From Patescibacteria group bacterium (GTDB lineage Bacteria; Patescibacteria; Microgenomatia; Daviesbacterales; UBA10151), in the NCBI GenBank assembly GCA_023487645.1, contig JAMDBX010000002.1, positions 27,892-91,891 of the forward strand: 64,000 nucleotides of DNA. The letters run 5' to 3'. Positions within the stretch are counted from its first letter, which is position 1, and each line of letters begins with the position of its first letter. The notes beneath the pieces were generated by a model. That model was not told where the DNA came from and searched no databases. It saw only the letters and a program-made list of their open reading frames with translations. A program made the position numbers and the translations under genes. Below are positions 53,435 to 60,574 of the stretch, in pieces.

Positions 53435-54510
53435 TTAAAAAAGTTAACTCTATTCCGGACCTGTTTATTACTTTGCCGGTTATTTTTTTGCTTTCCCTGG
53501 GGGTGTTGGTCATCTATTCTTCTGACCCTAAACTAGCGCTGCAACAGACTATATTTGTTTTAATTGGGATTTTGCTATATTGGTCTTTCTCCTTTTTTGA
53601 CTTTGAATCATTGGGGGAATATATTAAATACCTTTATATCATCATTTTAGGACTTTTGGTGGTGGTCTTCCTTTTGGGAATTGAAACCCGGGGGTCGTTG
53701 CGCTGGATTCCTTTGATGGGACTGCAACTTCAACCTTCTGAGTTTGCCAAACCAATAGTGATTTTATTGCTGGCAAATTTTTGGTCCTCGCGTCTGCCGA
53801 GTTGGAAAAATATCCTGAAAAGTTTTCTTTGGGTCGTGCCGGCAGCGGGGTTAATCTTTAAGCAGCCGGACTTGGGGACGACATTAACAATCCTGATGAT
53901 CTGGTTAATGATGCTCATTGGTGCCAATATTTCCGCCACTAAATTGGCATTGATGGGTATGGTATCCTTAGTATTTGCTCCCATTGCCTGGTTTCTTTTA
54001 AAAGGTTACCAAAGGGATCGAATTTTTAGCTTTTTATCTCCAACAAGGGATCCTTTGGGGATTGGCTATAATGTTATCCAGTCCACTATTGCCGTAGGAT
54101 CCGGGGAATTTATGGGGCGGGGATTAGGGAGGGGCACCCAATCCAGACTACGTTTTTTACCGGAGTTTAGGACTGATTTTATGTTTGCCTCAATTGCTGA
54201 GGAATTTGGTTTCATCGGCTCGGCGTTGGTATTAATTCTTTATGGGACAATTATAGGACAAAGTTTTAGGGTCATTAATAGGACCGGAAACCGTTTTCAT
54301 AGCCTGTTGGTTTTTGGTGTTTTAGGGATGCTATTTTTCCAAATTATTGTTAATATGGGAATGAATTTAGGTATTGTTCCGATTACCGGAATTACATTAC
54401 CGTTGCTTTCTTACGGAGGCAGTTCGTTGATCGCTACTATGATTTGCCTTGGTTTTGTGGCCTCAGCTTCACGCTTTGCTCGAGGGAAGATCGAGGATAA
54501 TAATGATTAG
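53431..54510 (+). CDS. rodA: RodA-type SEDS peptidoglycan glycosyltransferase
   Basis: This 359-residue SEDS protein has about ten helices, with VIYSSDPKLALQQTIFVLIG, RGSLRWIPLMGLQLQPSEFA, KQPDLGTTLTILMIWLMMLI (catalytic Asp) and the end GITLPLLSYGGSSLIATMIC. It differs from the copy at 44698 and by position and wording fits RodA, the elongation polymerase that pairs with a class B PBP. No mreBCD or PBP2 partner lies next to it. Its ATG overlaps the ileS stop (ATGA). Confidence 0.88.
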   Translation: MIKKVNSIPDLFITLPVIFLLSLGVLVIYSSDPKLALQQTIFVLIGILLYWSFSFFDFESLGEYIKYLYIIILGLLVVVFLLGIETRGSLRWIPLMGLQLQPSEFAKPIVILLLANFWSSRLPSWKNILKSFLWVVPAAGLIFKQPDLGTTLTILMIWLMMLIGANISATKLALMGMVSLVFAPIAWFLLKGYQRDRIFSFLSPTRDPLGIGYNVIQSTIAVGSGEFMGRGLGRGTQSRLRFLPEFRTDFMFASIAEEFGFIGSALVLILYGTIIGQSFRVINRTGNRFHSLLVFGVLGMLFFQIIVNMGMNLGIVPITGITLPLLSYGGSSLIATMICLGFVASASRFARGKIEDNND

Positions 54511-54511
54511 A

Positions 54512-54541
54512 TTGACACTTTCCTATAATCTAAGGTAAAAT
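54512..54541 (+). promoter_or_regulatory. Promoter for rplU
   Basis: TTGACA (54512-54517) and TAAAAT (54536-54541) are 18 bp apart; seven bases then separate the -10 from the ATG at 54549, the leaderless spacing. A TATAAT at 54524-54529 is only 6 bp from TTGACA and would need another -35. Confidence 0.55.
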
Positions 54542-54548
54542 TCGCTGT

Positions 54549-54869
54549 ATGCAGTATGTAATTTGTCAAATTGGCGCCAGACAATATCTTGTAAAACCCG
54601 GGCAAATTATCGAGGTAGATAAACTATCCGGGGAACCAAAAACTTTATCAGTGGATAAGGTGATGCTTTTGGTTGAGGACGGCAAGGTTGAGATAGGCAA
54701 GCCTTTCCTTAAAAAGGTATTAGACTTTGAGGTTTTGGAAAATATTAAGAAACCAAAAATAAGAGTGGCAACTTACAAGGCGAAAGCTAATTATCGCCGG
54801 GTTAAGGGATCAAGAAGGGAAGTAAGCCGGATTAAATTAGCTGAAGAAAAGGCTGTGAAAAAAGTTTAA
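54549..54869 (+). CDS. rplU: 50S ribosomal protein L21
   Basis: This 106-residue protein starts MQYVICQIGARQYLVKPGQI and continues with VDKLSGEPKTLSVDKVMLLV and a basic C terminus with AKANYRRVKGSRREVSRIKL. These are the L21 landmarks; L21 binds 23S rRNA domain VI. It is followed by rpmA after 63 bp, the usual rplU-rpmA pairing, but with a separate promoter for rpmA. Confidence 0.96.
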   Translation: MQYVICQIGARQYLVKPGQIIEVDKLSGEPKTLSVDKVMLLVEDGKVEIGKPFLKKVLDFEVLENIKKPKIRVATYKAKANYRRVKGSRREVSRIKLAEEKAVKKV

Positions 54870-54899
54870 CTACGTTGAAGTGTTGACACTTTTTTTCAC
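54855..54899 (+). terminator. Inverted repeat spanning end of rplU and rpmA promoter
   Basis: GTGAAAAAAGT (54855-54865) and ACTTTTTTTCAC (54888-54899) are near-perfect inverted arms with a T-run in the second arm. The first arm is inside rplU. It may end part of the rplU transcripts. The second arm overlaps the spacer of the rpmA promoter. Confidence 0.4.
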
Positions 54900-54911
54900 G
54901 GGTTGTATTCT
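54879..54911 (+). promoter_or_regulatory. Canonical promoter for rpmA with palindrome over -35
   Basis: TTGACA (54883-54888) and TATTCT (54906-54911) are exactly 17 bp apart. The -35 box lies in a palindrome, AGTGT-TG-ACACT (54879-54890), a possible regulator site. A Shine-Dalgarno AGGAGG follows at 54914-54919, 13 bases before the ATG. Confidence 0.55.
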
Positions 54912-54932
54912 TTAGGAGGTTTTAAATAAACT

Positions 54933-55181
54933 ATGGCACATAAAAAAGCAGGTTCAACAGCAAAAACAAATAGAGACTCTATCTCCAAAAGGCTTGGAGT
55001 AAAACATTTTGGCGGTGAAATTGTAATTTCAGGGCATATTATCATCCGCCAAAAAGGAAATCGTTTTTATCCGGGTAATGGGACAAGGCAGGGTAATGAT
55101 TTTACTATTTACGCTGTTGCCCCAGGAAAGGTAGAATTTATTAAAAGAAACGGCCGTAACATAGTTCAAGTTAATGGATAA
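54933..55181 (+). CDS. rpmA: 50S ribosomal protein L27
   Basis: This 82-residue protein begins MAHKKAGSTAKTNRDSISKR, contains GVKHFGGEIVISGHIIIRQK and GNRFYPGNGTRQGNDFTIYA. The N terminus reaches into the peptidyl-transferase centre and carries no cleavable extension of the Firmicutes type. The more common wording is GGGSSRNGRDS; here STAKTNRDS is a variant. It is preceded by a full promoter and ribosome-binding site and overlaps parB by 8 nt. Confidence 0.95.
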   Translation: MAHKKAGSTAKTNRDSISKRLGVKHFGGEIVISGHIIIRQKGNRFYPGNGTRQGNDFTIYAVAPGKVEFIKRNGRNIVQVNG

Positions 55182-56037
55182 CATTACAGATCAGATTTTT
55201 GAACTTGATATTAATTTACTCGAACCAAATCCTCTTCAGCCTCGTGGACTAATTACTCCGGAATCTCTGGCTGAACTTGCAGAATCTATCCGCGAACATG
55301 GAATTTTGGAACCGTTGGTAGTTGCAAAGACTCCAGCCGGTTTCCAAATAATTGCCGGCGAAAGACGCTGGAGAGCCTCAAAATTAGCGGGTTTAGTTAG
55401 AGTTCCCGTGGTTATCAAAGAGACTTCCCCACAAGGAATGTTGGAGATGGCCATCGTGGAAAATGTCCAAAGGCAAGATTTAAATCCACTGGAACGAGCT
55501 CAAGCTTATCGTCGGTTGATGGATGAGTTTGATTTAGGCAACTCCGATATTGCCCAAAGAGTTGGTAAAAGCCCGGCGTATATTTCCAATACTATCCGTT
55601 TATTGACTCTACCGGATGCCTTAAAGGACGCTCTAATGTCAGGGCAGACAACTGAAGGGCATGTCAGGGCTTTGGCTTCTCTAGAAGACCCACATTTAAT
55701 TATTGAAGGTTATAAAGAAGTCCTGAGAAAAACCCTTTCCGTCCGCGGGACGGAGGAGTTGGTGCGGAAGATGCGTTCCAGCCATGGAGTGGCGGTTAAA
55801 AAGGGTGTAAACCTGGGTAAAATGCATATTATTAATGAAGATATCGACAAAGTCCAAGATTCCTTGTCCCGTGCGCTTTCTTCATCCGAAAATAAAGCGG
55901 CCATTAAATATGCCCTTACTGGAAATTACGCTGAGCTAAGAATTAAGCTTCCCGGTAAACCGGAGTTTACAGCAGAGACGATAAGTAGGATTAATGAAGC
56001 AATTGCTTCCTTCTTTGGGTCTGATAATTCTTTTTAA
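55174..56037 (+). CDS. parB: ParB/Spo0J-like chromosome partition protein
   Basis: This 287-residue CTPase/DNA-binding protein has the ParB domain: PNPLQPRGLITPESLAELAE, IIAGERRWRASKLAG (CTP-binding GERR motif), VENVQRQDLNPLERAQAYRR, then a helix-turn-helix SDIAQRVGKSPAYISNTIRL. The C-terminal dimer domain is a diverged strand-helix. ParB loads at parS sites and organises origin segregation. No parA lies next to it, and no clear parS was found in the window. It overlaps rpmA by 8 nt and is convergent with lepB. Confidence 0.9.
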   Translation: MDNITDQIFELDINLLEPNPLQPRGLITPESLAELAESIREHGILEPLVVAKTPAGFQIIAGERRWRASKLAGLVRVPVVIKETSPQGMLEMAIVENVQRQDLNPLERAQAYRRLMDEFDLGNSDIAQRVGKSPAYISNTIRLLTLPDALKDALMSGQTTEGHVRALASLEDPHLIIEGYKEVLRKTLSVRGTEELVRKMRSSHGVAVKKGVNLGKMHIINEDIDKVQDSLSRALSSSENKAAIKYALTGNYAELRIKLPGKPEFTAETISRINEAIASFFGSDNSF

Positions 56038-56038
56038 T

Positions 56039-56638
56039 TTAATCTGAAGATTGGTCGATTTGAATCAGCTTAAACTGTTGCGGTGGCCAATAACGCAATA
56101 ATGCTTGGCCAATAATGAGATTTCTTCCTACTAATCCCCATTCCCGGGAGTCGGAACTGCCGGTGCGGTTATCACCCATCACAAAATATTGGCCGGCGGG
56201 AATCGTAATAGTTTCTCCTTCGTTTAAAAAAGCTCCTCCTTGTGTTGGGGTTCCAACAGGGAGATAAGGTTCAGATAAAAGTGCATCATTGATATAGACC
56301 TTACCATTTTCTACCTGTATACGTTCTCCCGGAAGACCGATTACCCTTTTAATAAAAACCTGGTCTGTATTGCGGGGATTTTGTAAAATAATAACCTCTC
56401 CTCTTTGAGGATCGGCAAGACGAAGCCCAATTTTATTTGTAATTAGATAATCACCATCCTGGAAGTTTGGAACCATGGAACGCCCGGAGACTTTGTGGGG
56501 CTCGGCAACAAAAAAACGGATAACTATCAGGACCGCCCCAATAATGGCGATAAATTCAATTAACTCGATGACATTATCGCGGAATTTAGCCCAAAAAGAA
56601 GAGCCTTCCTCCTGTTCAACCTCAGGTTCAAAATCCAT
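56039..56638 (-). CDS. lepB: Signal peptidase I (bacterial Ser/Lys type)
   Basis: This 199-residue membrane protease removes Sec and Tat signal peptides. One N-terminal helix (VIELIEFIAIIGAVLIVIRF) is followed by the nucleophile Ser54 in SGRSMVPNFQDGD, Lys97 in VFIKRVIGLPGERI, and the GDNRTGSSDSREWG box. Size is that of the single-helix Gram-positive SipS type. It is the conventional partner to the different ER-type signal peptidase at 61709. It starts 120 bp from the divergent tRNA-Val. Confidence 0.95.
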   Translation of the reverse strand: MDFEPEVEQEEGSSFWAKFRDNVIELIEFIAIIGAVLIVIRFFVAEPHKVSGRSMVPNFQDGDYLITNKIGLRLADPQRGEVIILQNPRNTDQVFIKRVIGLPGERIQVENGKVYINDALLSEPYLPVGTPTQGGAFLNEGETITIPAGQYFVMGDNRTGSSDSREWGLVGRNLIIGQALLRYWPPQQFKLIQIDQSSD

Positions 56639-56691
56639 ACACGTAATTATCGTATATTTTGGCTAAAAAGTGCAAGCCCGAAGGTATAAAC

Positions 56692-56720
56692 TTGTCTCAA
56701 AGGTGTGTGTAAGGTACAAT
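56692..56720 (+). promoter_or_regulatory. Promoter for tRNA-Val
   Basis: TTGTCT (56692-56697) and TACAAT (56715-56720) are 17 bp apart. The mature tRNA begins at 56758, so the precursor has a 5' leader of about 30 nt. Confidence 0.55.
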
Positions 56721-56757
56721 ACTTTTGGTTTGAGATTAGATCATTCCGCATCATGAA

Positions 56758-56834
56758 GGAGTCGTAGCTCAGTTGGCTAGAGCGTTCGGTTCACATCCGA
56801 AAGGTCACAGGTTCAAGTCCTGTCGACTCCACCA
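56758..56834 (+). tRNA. tRNA-Val (anticodon CAC)
   Basis: A full cloverleaf can be drawn: acceptor stem GGAGTCG/CGACTCC, D arm GCTC...GAGC, anticodon stem TTCGG/CCGAA with loop TTCACAT (anticodon CAC, reading GUG), variable loop AGGTC, and T arm ACAGG-TTCAAGT-CCTGT. The 3' CCA is encoded. Confidence 0.95.
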
Positions 56835-56942
56835 GAATTATTGAGGGAAGGTCACTAAAATTATTAGGTTTATATTTAAAAGATACAGGATTGACAGATA
56901 ACTTAAAAATAGTGACACTTATAGATAAAGAGAAAAAAAGAT

Positions 56943-58490
56943 ATGCCTTGGTTTGGAAATCATCCCGAACACGTCCATCACCCCCTCTCTGGGGATACCT
57001 CGCCTATACCTGAAGGCATTCCAGGACATAACGGATTTAGGGTAAGAGTAGAAAATCCTGATTTAATACTTCAAGCTATTCATGAAGGTGTCTCTGGAGA
57101 TTTGGGAGTTTCACTTTTATCTGATCCTCTTGAAAAAGTGGACGTATTGCTAGAAAGCCAAGGAGAAGAGTTTAACCTAATTGGACAATTACGACCAACC
57201 TTTGCAGCCAAATATGAAAGACACACATTCACGGTATCAGAGATTATAAGAAAACTGGCAGAAATCTATAAAGCAAACGGTCCGGTTTTAGAAAGAGGAG
57301 GGAATTTTATATTTATTGCGCCTAGAGGGACAAAGTTGGTCGTAGGTTCAAGAAATATTTTGGGTCACATAGAGATAAGTACAGGGAAAGTTGAAGATAT
57401 TGGCGATATATTACAACTTGTTCCAGCCCCAAAAGCTACCCCTGAGATATTCGATACAGTTGTCTCCGACTTTGTTCAAGTTCTCCAAACTACTGTGGAA
57501 GAGGTTTACAAAAATGAGCGAAAAGCTACTCCTGAAGAAGAATTAGTTATACGTCCACCAAAACAACCAATAGTACCTGAGGGACATCCTAGACCTGGAG
57601 GAATATTTGGCAGCATCGGAGAAACAACAACTCCTCAAGAGTTATTAGGTAAACTACAAATAGAAAAATCTAATGTTACATTTGAAGATATAGGAGGCAA
57701 CCAGAAGGCAAAAAGGGAGATTGAGGGGTTAGCCTTCGCTCTCAAAAACCCTGAACTCTACAAAAAATGGGGTACCAGACCGCCTAAAGGAATTGTTTTA
57801 TATGGGCCTCCTGGAACAGGCAAGACCTTAATGGCAAAGGCTTTAGCTGCTCAAGCTGATGCTTCGTTTTTCCATGTTGAGGCAGCAGACATTGTTTCTA
57901 AATGGTATGGAGAATCAACAAAAATTGTTAAGTCCATATTTGATCTGGCTAATAAAAATTCTGGTAAAACTATTATCTTTTTTGATGAAGTTGATGCTAT
58001 TGCACCTCACAGAGAAGGTGCGCATGAAGCGTCCAAACGAATTATGGGTGCAATGTTAGAGAATATGGATGGTATGGCTTCTAATGATAATGTAATGGTG
58101 GTTGCATCTACAAATAGGTTAGAAGGTATTGAACCGGCACTTTTAAGAGCTGGTCGATTTGATCGATGGGTTGAAGTCCCGGTACCAGATGAAGAAGGTA
58201 GGAAACAAATCCTTGGAATCCATATTACAAAGGCTGAACAGGTAGCAGGAAGAAAATTATTTGAAAATGTCAGTATGGAAACAATTGCTGTTAAAACAGA
58301 AAAGTTAAGTGGGGCTGATCTGGCAGAAATAGTTAGAAGAGTATTAGAGGAGAAAGTAAGGCAAGAAGGCACGACAGGCCAGGAACCTGGACTAGTTACT
58401 ACAGATGATGTACTGAAAGAACTAGGAGAATACGAGAGAGTAATGAAAGCGAAGAGAAATATTGGTTTTGCCCCAAGTAATGGTAAATAA
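56943..58490 (+). CDS. AAA+ ATPase (classical AAA clade) with unrecognised N-terminal region
   Basis: This 515-residue protein has one AAA module in its C-terminal half: FEDIGGNQKAKREIEG, Walker A GPPGTGKT (288-295), aromatic pore loop KWYGES (Trp321, Tyr322), Walker B FFDEVDAIAP (Asp348, Glu349), and the second region of homology LLRAGRFDRWVEVPVP with arginine fingers Arg405 and Arg408. The pattern is that of PAN/Cdc48/FtsH-type unfoldases. The first 230 residues are not a domain I know; residues 1-150 look like mixed alpha/beta and 180-230 are proline-rich. No protease domain or adjacent proteasome gene is present. It follows tRNA-Val by 108 bp. Confidence 0.87.
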   Translation: MPWFGNHPEHVHHPLSGDTSPIPEGIPGHNGFRVRVENPDLILQAIHEGVSGDLGVSLLSDPLEKVDVLLESQGEEFNLIGQLRPTFAAKYERHTFTVSEIIRKLAEIYKANGPVLERGGNFIFIAPRGTKLVVGSRNILGHIEISTGKVEDIGDILQLVPAPKATPEIFDTVVSDFVQVLQTTVEEVYKNERKATPEEELVIRPPKQPIVPEGHPRPGGIFGSIGETTTPQELLGKLQIEKSNVTFEDIGGNQKAKREIEGLAFALKNPELYKKWGTRPPKGIVLYGPPGTGKTLMAKALAAQADASFFHVEAADIVSKWYGESTKIVKSIFDLANKNSGKTIIFFDEVDAIAPHREGAHEASKRIMGAMLENMDGMASNDNVMVVASTNRLEGIEPALLRAGRFDRWVEVPVPDEEGRKQILGIHITKAEQVAGRKLFENVSMETIAVKTEKLSGADLAEIVRRVLEEKVRQEGTTGQEPGLVTTDDVLKELGEYERVMKAKRNIGFAPSNGK

Positions 58491-58513
58491 TCTTAAACAG
58501 CTCTCTATAATTT

Positions 58514-59686
58514 TTACGAATTCAGACTAACTTGGACGGTCATTAGGATAACCCAAATTAGGATAAAAGGGTAAAAGAGGCTATTAATAAAAAGACTATT
58601 AACCAAAATGGCTGCCAGGCCAATGAGTAAAGAAGTCCCCCATTTATTACCTTGAAGATGACTTTTAAAGGCATTTTTAAAAAGCATGGCCAGGAAAATT
58701 AAAAATGTACCCAGTCCGACAATTCCGGTGGTGGCAGCTACAAAAAGTAAGCTGGAATCCGTAGCCGAGGCAGAGCGGGAATCAAAGGTATATTTTAAAG
58801 GGGCTGCATGGTACTGCCTTAAAGCATAACGGTAGCTATTAAAACCAACACCAAATATAGGAGACGACTGGAAAAGTACCGCTCCTTGCCCCCAAGACCG
58901 AAGACGGAATTGGGCAGATTTTAAACGGTCAATCTGAGGGTTTTTAATACTGTAAAGGGTAATCGTGGATAGAAATATCAGTATAAAAACCAGGGCTACA
59001 GATCTTACATGTGCTGATTTTTGAAGAAATGATAATAAAAGTAGGCTGAAAGCAAGTGTTAAGCCGGCACTTCGGGAAAATGTCAGGATAACGGCTGATC
59101 CCAAAAGCAATGCAGGCAGGTAAAATAATTTTTTAGTAATTTTTTCCCTAAAACCTTCTATTAATAAAATTAAATTTAGGGTAAAAAATAATCCGAGAAA
59201 GTTTGGATCCAGAAAGGTAGAAAAAATTCTTAGGTAATGGGGGTCCCAACCATCTTTATCTAAAAATGCCAAACTAGGAACAAAAATTAATTGTAAAAAA
59301 CCTAAAATGGCTAAGATAATTGCAGATGTAAGAAGTATCGAAGTAATGTTATTTTTAATTGTTTGAAAAGCGCCACTAAAGACCAGCCATCCGAAAAGTA
59401 AGAATAGAGCCAACCGGGCAGTGTAGGCAAAGCTTATGAGATATTCCTGCTGGGAAAGTTTGAGAGGAGTCAGTAAAAGGGAAATCAGGGCAAAAAGCAA
59501 AAAAAATAAGGAAGCTAAAAGCCATTTTGGAGGTTTTTTTAGCCTGAATTTGAGCCTGGTTAGAGCCCAAATATCCAGAATAATGATGATAATATCAAGG
59601 ACAGTTAAGCCTCCTTCCCTTCCCTGGGGAATTTTCACCAACTCTCCGCTGATAATCCCTATGACTAATAATAATGAAGGTATCAT
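58514..59686 (-). CDS. O-antigen ligase/polymerase-like membrane protein (Wzy/WaaL)
   Basis: This 390-residue polytopic protein has about twelve hydrophobic segments. The outer loop carries RLRSWGQGAVLFQSSPIFGV, then GFNSYRYALRQYH and the acidic TDSSLLFVAATTGIVGLGTF stretch, which fit the Wzy_C/O-antigen ligase family (R near the loop start, G-x-N-x-Y, and a D-S/N-x-x-L motif). It is the last gene of the minus-strand set that begins at the TasA-like gene and starts 4 nt after the Ig-like gene. It could attach or polymerise glycan, perhaps on the exported proteins encoded upstream. Confidence 0.8.
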   Translation of the reverse strand: MIPSLLLVIGIISGELVKIPQGREGGLTVLDIIIIILDIWALTRLKFRLKKPPKWLLASLFFLLFALISLLLTPLKLSQQEYLISFAYTARLALFLLFGWLVFSGAFQTIKNNITSILLTSAIILAILGFLQLIFVPSLAFLDKDGWDPHYLRIFSTFLDPNFLGLFFTLNLILLIEGFREKITKKLFYLPALLLGSAVILTFSRSAGLTLAFSLLLLSFLQKSAHVRSVALVFILIFLSTITLYSIKNPQIDRLKSAQFRLRSWGQGAVLFQSSPIFGVGFNSYRYALRQYHAAPLKYTFDSRSASATDSSLLFVAATTGIVGLGTFLIFLAMLFKNAFKSHLQGNKWGTSLLIGLAAILVNSLFINSLFYPFILIWVILMTVQVSLNS

Positions 59687-59690
59687 GAAA

Positions 59691-60434
59691 TTAGCTCGCT
59701 TGATAGGTAACAGCCCGGGTGATTTGGGTAGTATTGCCAGCAGTATCTGTGGCTACCACTACAATGGTATTTCCTCTGTCATTTATGTCAATGGACTGGG
59801 AAAAGCTGCCATCAGTGTTAACAATTAACCTGATACCGTTGGCAGTGATGGTAATATCCTTATCGCTATCAGTAGTTCCTGAAACAACTACTTTTTTATC
59901 TCCTCCCTTAATGGTTTGGTTATCCTGAGGGCTGGTTAGGTCTAATTTGGGTTTTTCATTATCATAAGCTATCTGGATGGGTTTGGAAGAAAAACTTTTA
60001 TTGCCTTTATCATCAACGGTTTTACCGGAGATATTGTTGGTTCCCAAGTTTAAGGGGATACTATCAGCTGTAAAGCTGCCGTCACCCCCGGTCGGGGCAG
60101 TTGTTTTTAAGTCATCATCTACATAAATTTCCACAGTTGTATTAGGCAGGGAATAACCTCCGATTTTGATGGTGGCTGTTGAGGTAGCTTCAAAGGGGAT
60201 ATTAAGTACCGGTGGGGCAAGGGTAGCATTTTCAGCTACAGGTGTTTCCTTTGTTGGTTCGGTTTTAAACCTGTTTAATAAGGACAAACCTCCGATAAAG
60301 GCAGGTAAAAACCAGGAAAAAAGAAAATACAATAAAAAGGCACCTATTAAAAGGGTAATAATAAGCCTCTTTTTTTCTTTATTCTCTCGTCGCTTGGTAA
60401 ATGATGAACGATATTTAACCGGTTGTCTTTTCAT
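59691..60434 (-). CDS. Membrane-anchored protein with two bacterial Ig-like domains
   Basis: This 247-residue protein has a basic start, one membrane helix (LIITLLIGAFLLYFLFSWFL), a short linker, and two beta-sandwich repeats. The first spans about residues 72-150 (TATIKIGGYSLPNTTVEIYV, GTNNISGKTVDDKGNKSFSS) and the second 155-245 (KKVVVSGTTDSDKDITITAN, GNTIVVVATDTAGNTTQITR). These match the bacterial Ig/glucodextranase-B-like repeats of surface proteins. It would display the Ig domains outside the cell. It follows tRNA-Thr by 8 bp. Confidence 0.83.
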   Translation of the reverse strand: MKRQPVKYRSSFTKRRENKEKKRLIITLLIGAFLLYFLFSWFLPAFIGGLSLLNRFKTEPTKETPVAENATLAPPVLNIPFEATSTATIKIGGYSLPNTTVEIYVDDDLKTTAPTGGDGSFTADSIPLNLGTNNISGKTVDDKGNKSFSSKPIQIAYDNEKPKLDLTSPQDNQTIKGGDKKVVVSGTTDSDKDITITANGIRLIVNTDGSFSQSIDINDRGNTIVVVATDTAGNTTQITRAVTYQAS

Positions 60435-60442
60435 AAGTTATG

Positions 60443-60514
60443 AGCCAGTGATGGGACTCGAACCCATGGTCCCGACTTTACGAAAGTCGTGCTTTTCCTC
60501 TAAGCTACACTGGC
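60443..60514 (-). tRNA. tRNA-Thr (anticodon CGT)
   Basis: On the minus strand the cloverleaf is acceptor GCCAGTG/CACTGGC, D arm GCTT...AAGC with a short loop, anticodon stem CGACT/AGTCG with loop TTCGTAA (anticodon CGT, reading ACG), and T arm ATGGG-TTCGAGT-CCCAT. CCA is not encoded. It lies between two protein genes of the same strand, 8 bp before the Ig-like gene. Confidence 0.93.
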
Positions 60515-60574
60515 AGGTCGGCACCATCTGTATATTTTACTAAAGTCTAACACTTTTGGAAATGTTTGTGAAAA

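Noticed and set aside
54524..54529. TATAAT paired with TTGACA at 54512 as the rplU promoter
   Set aside because: The spacer is only 6 bp; the TAAAAT at 54536 gives 18 bp and leaderless spacing.
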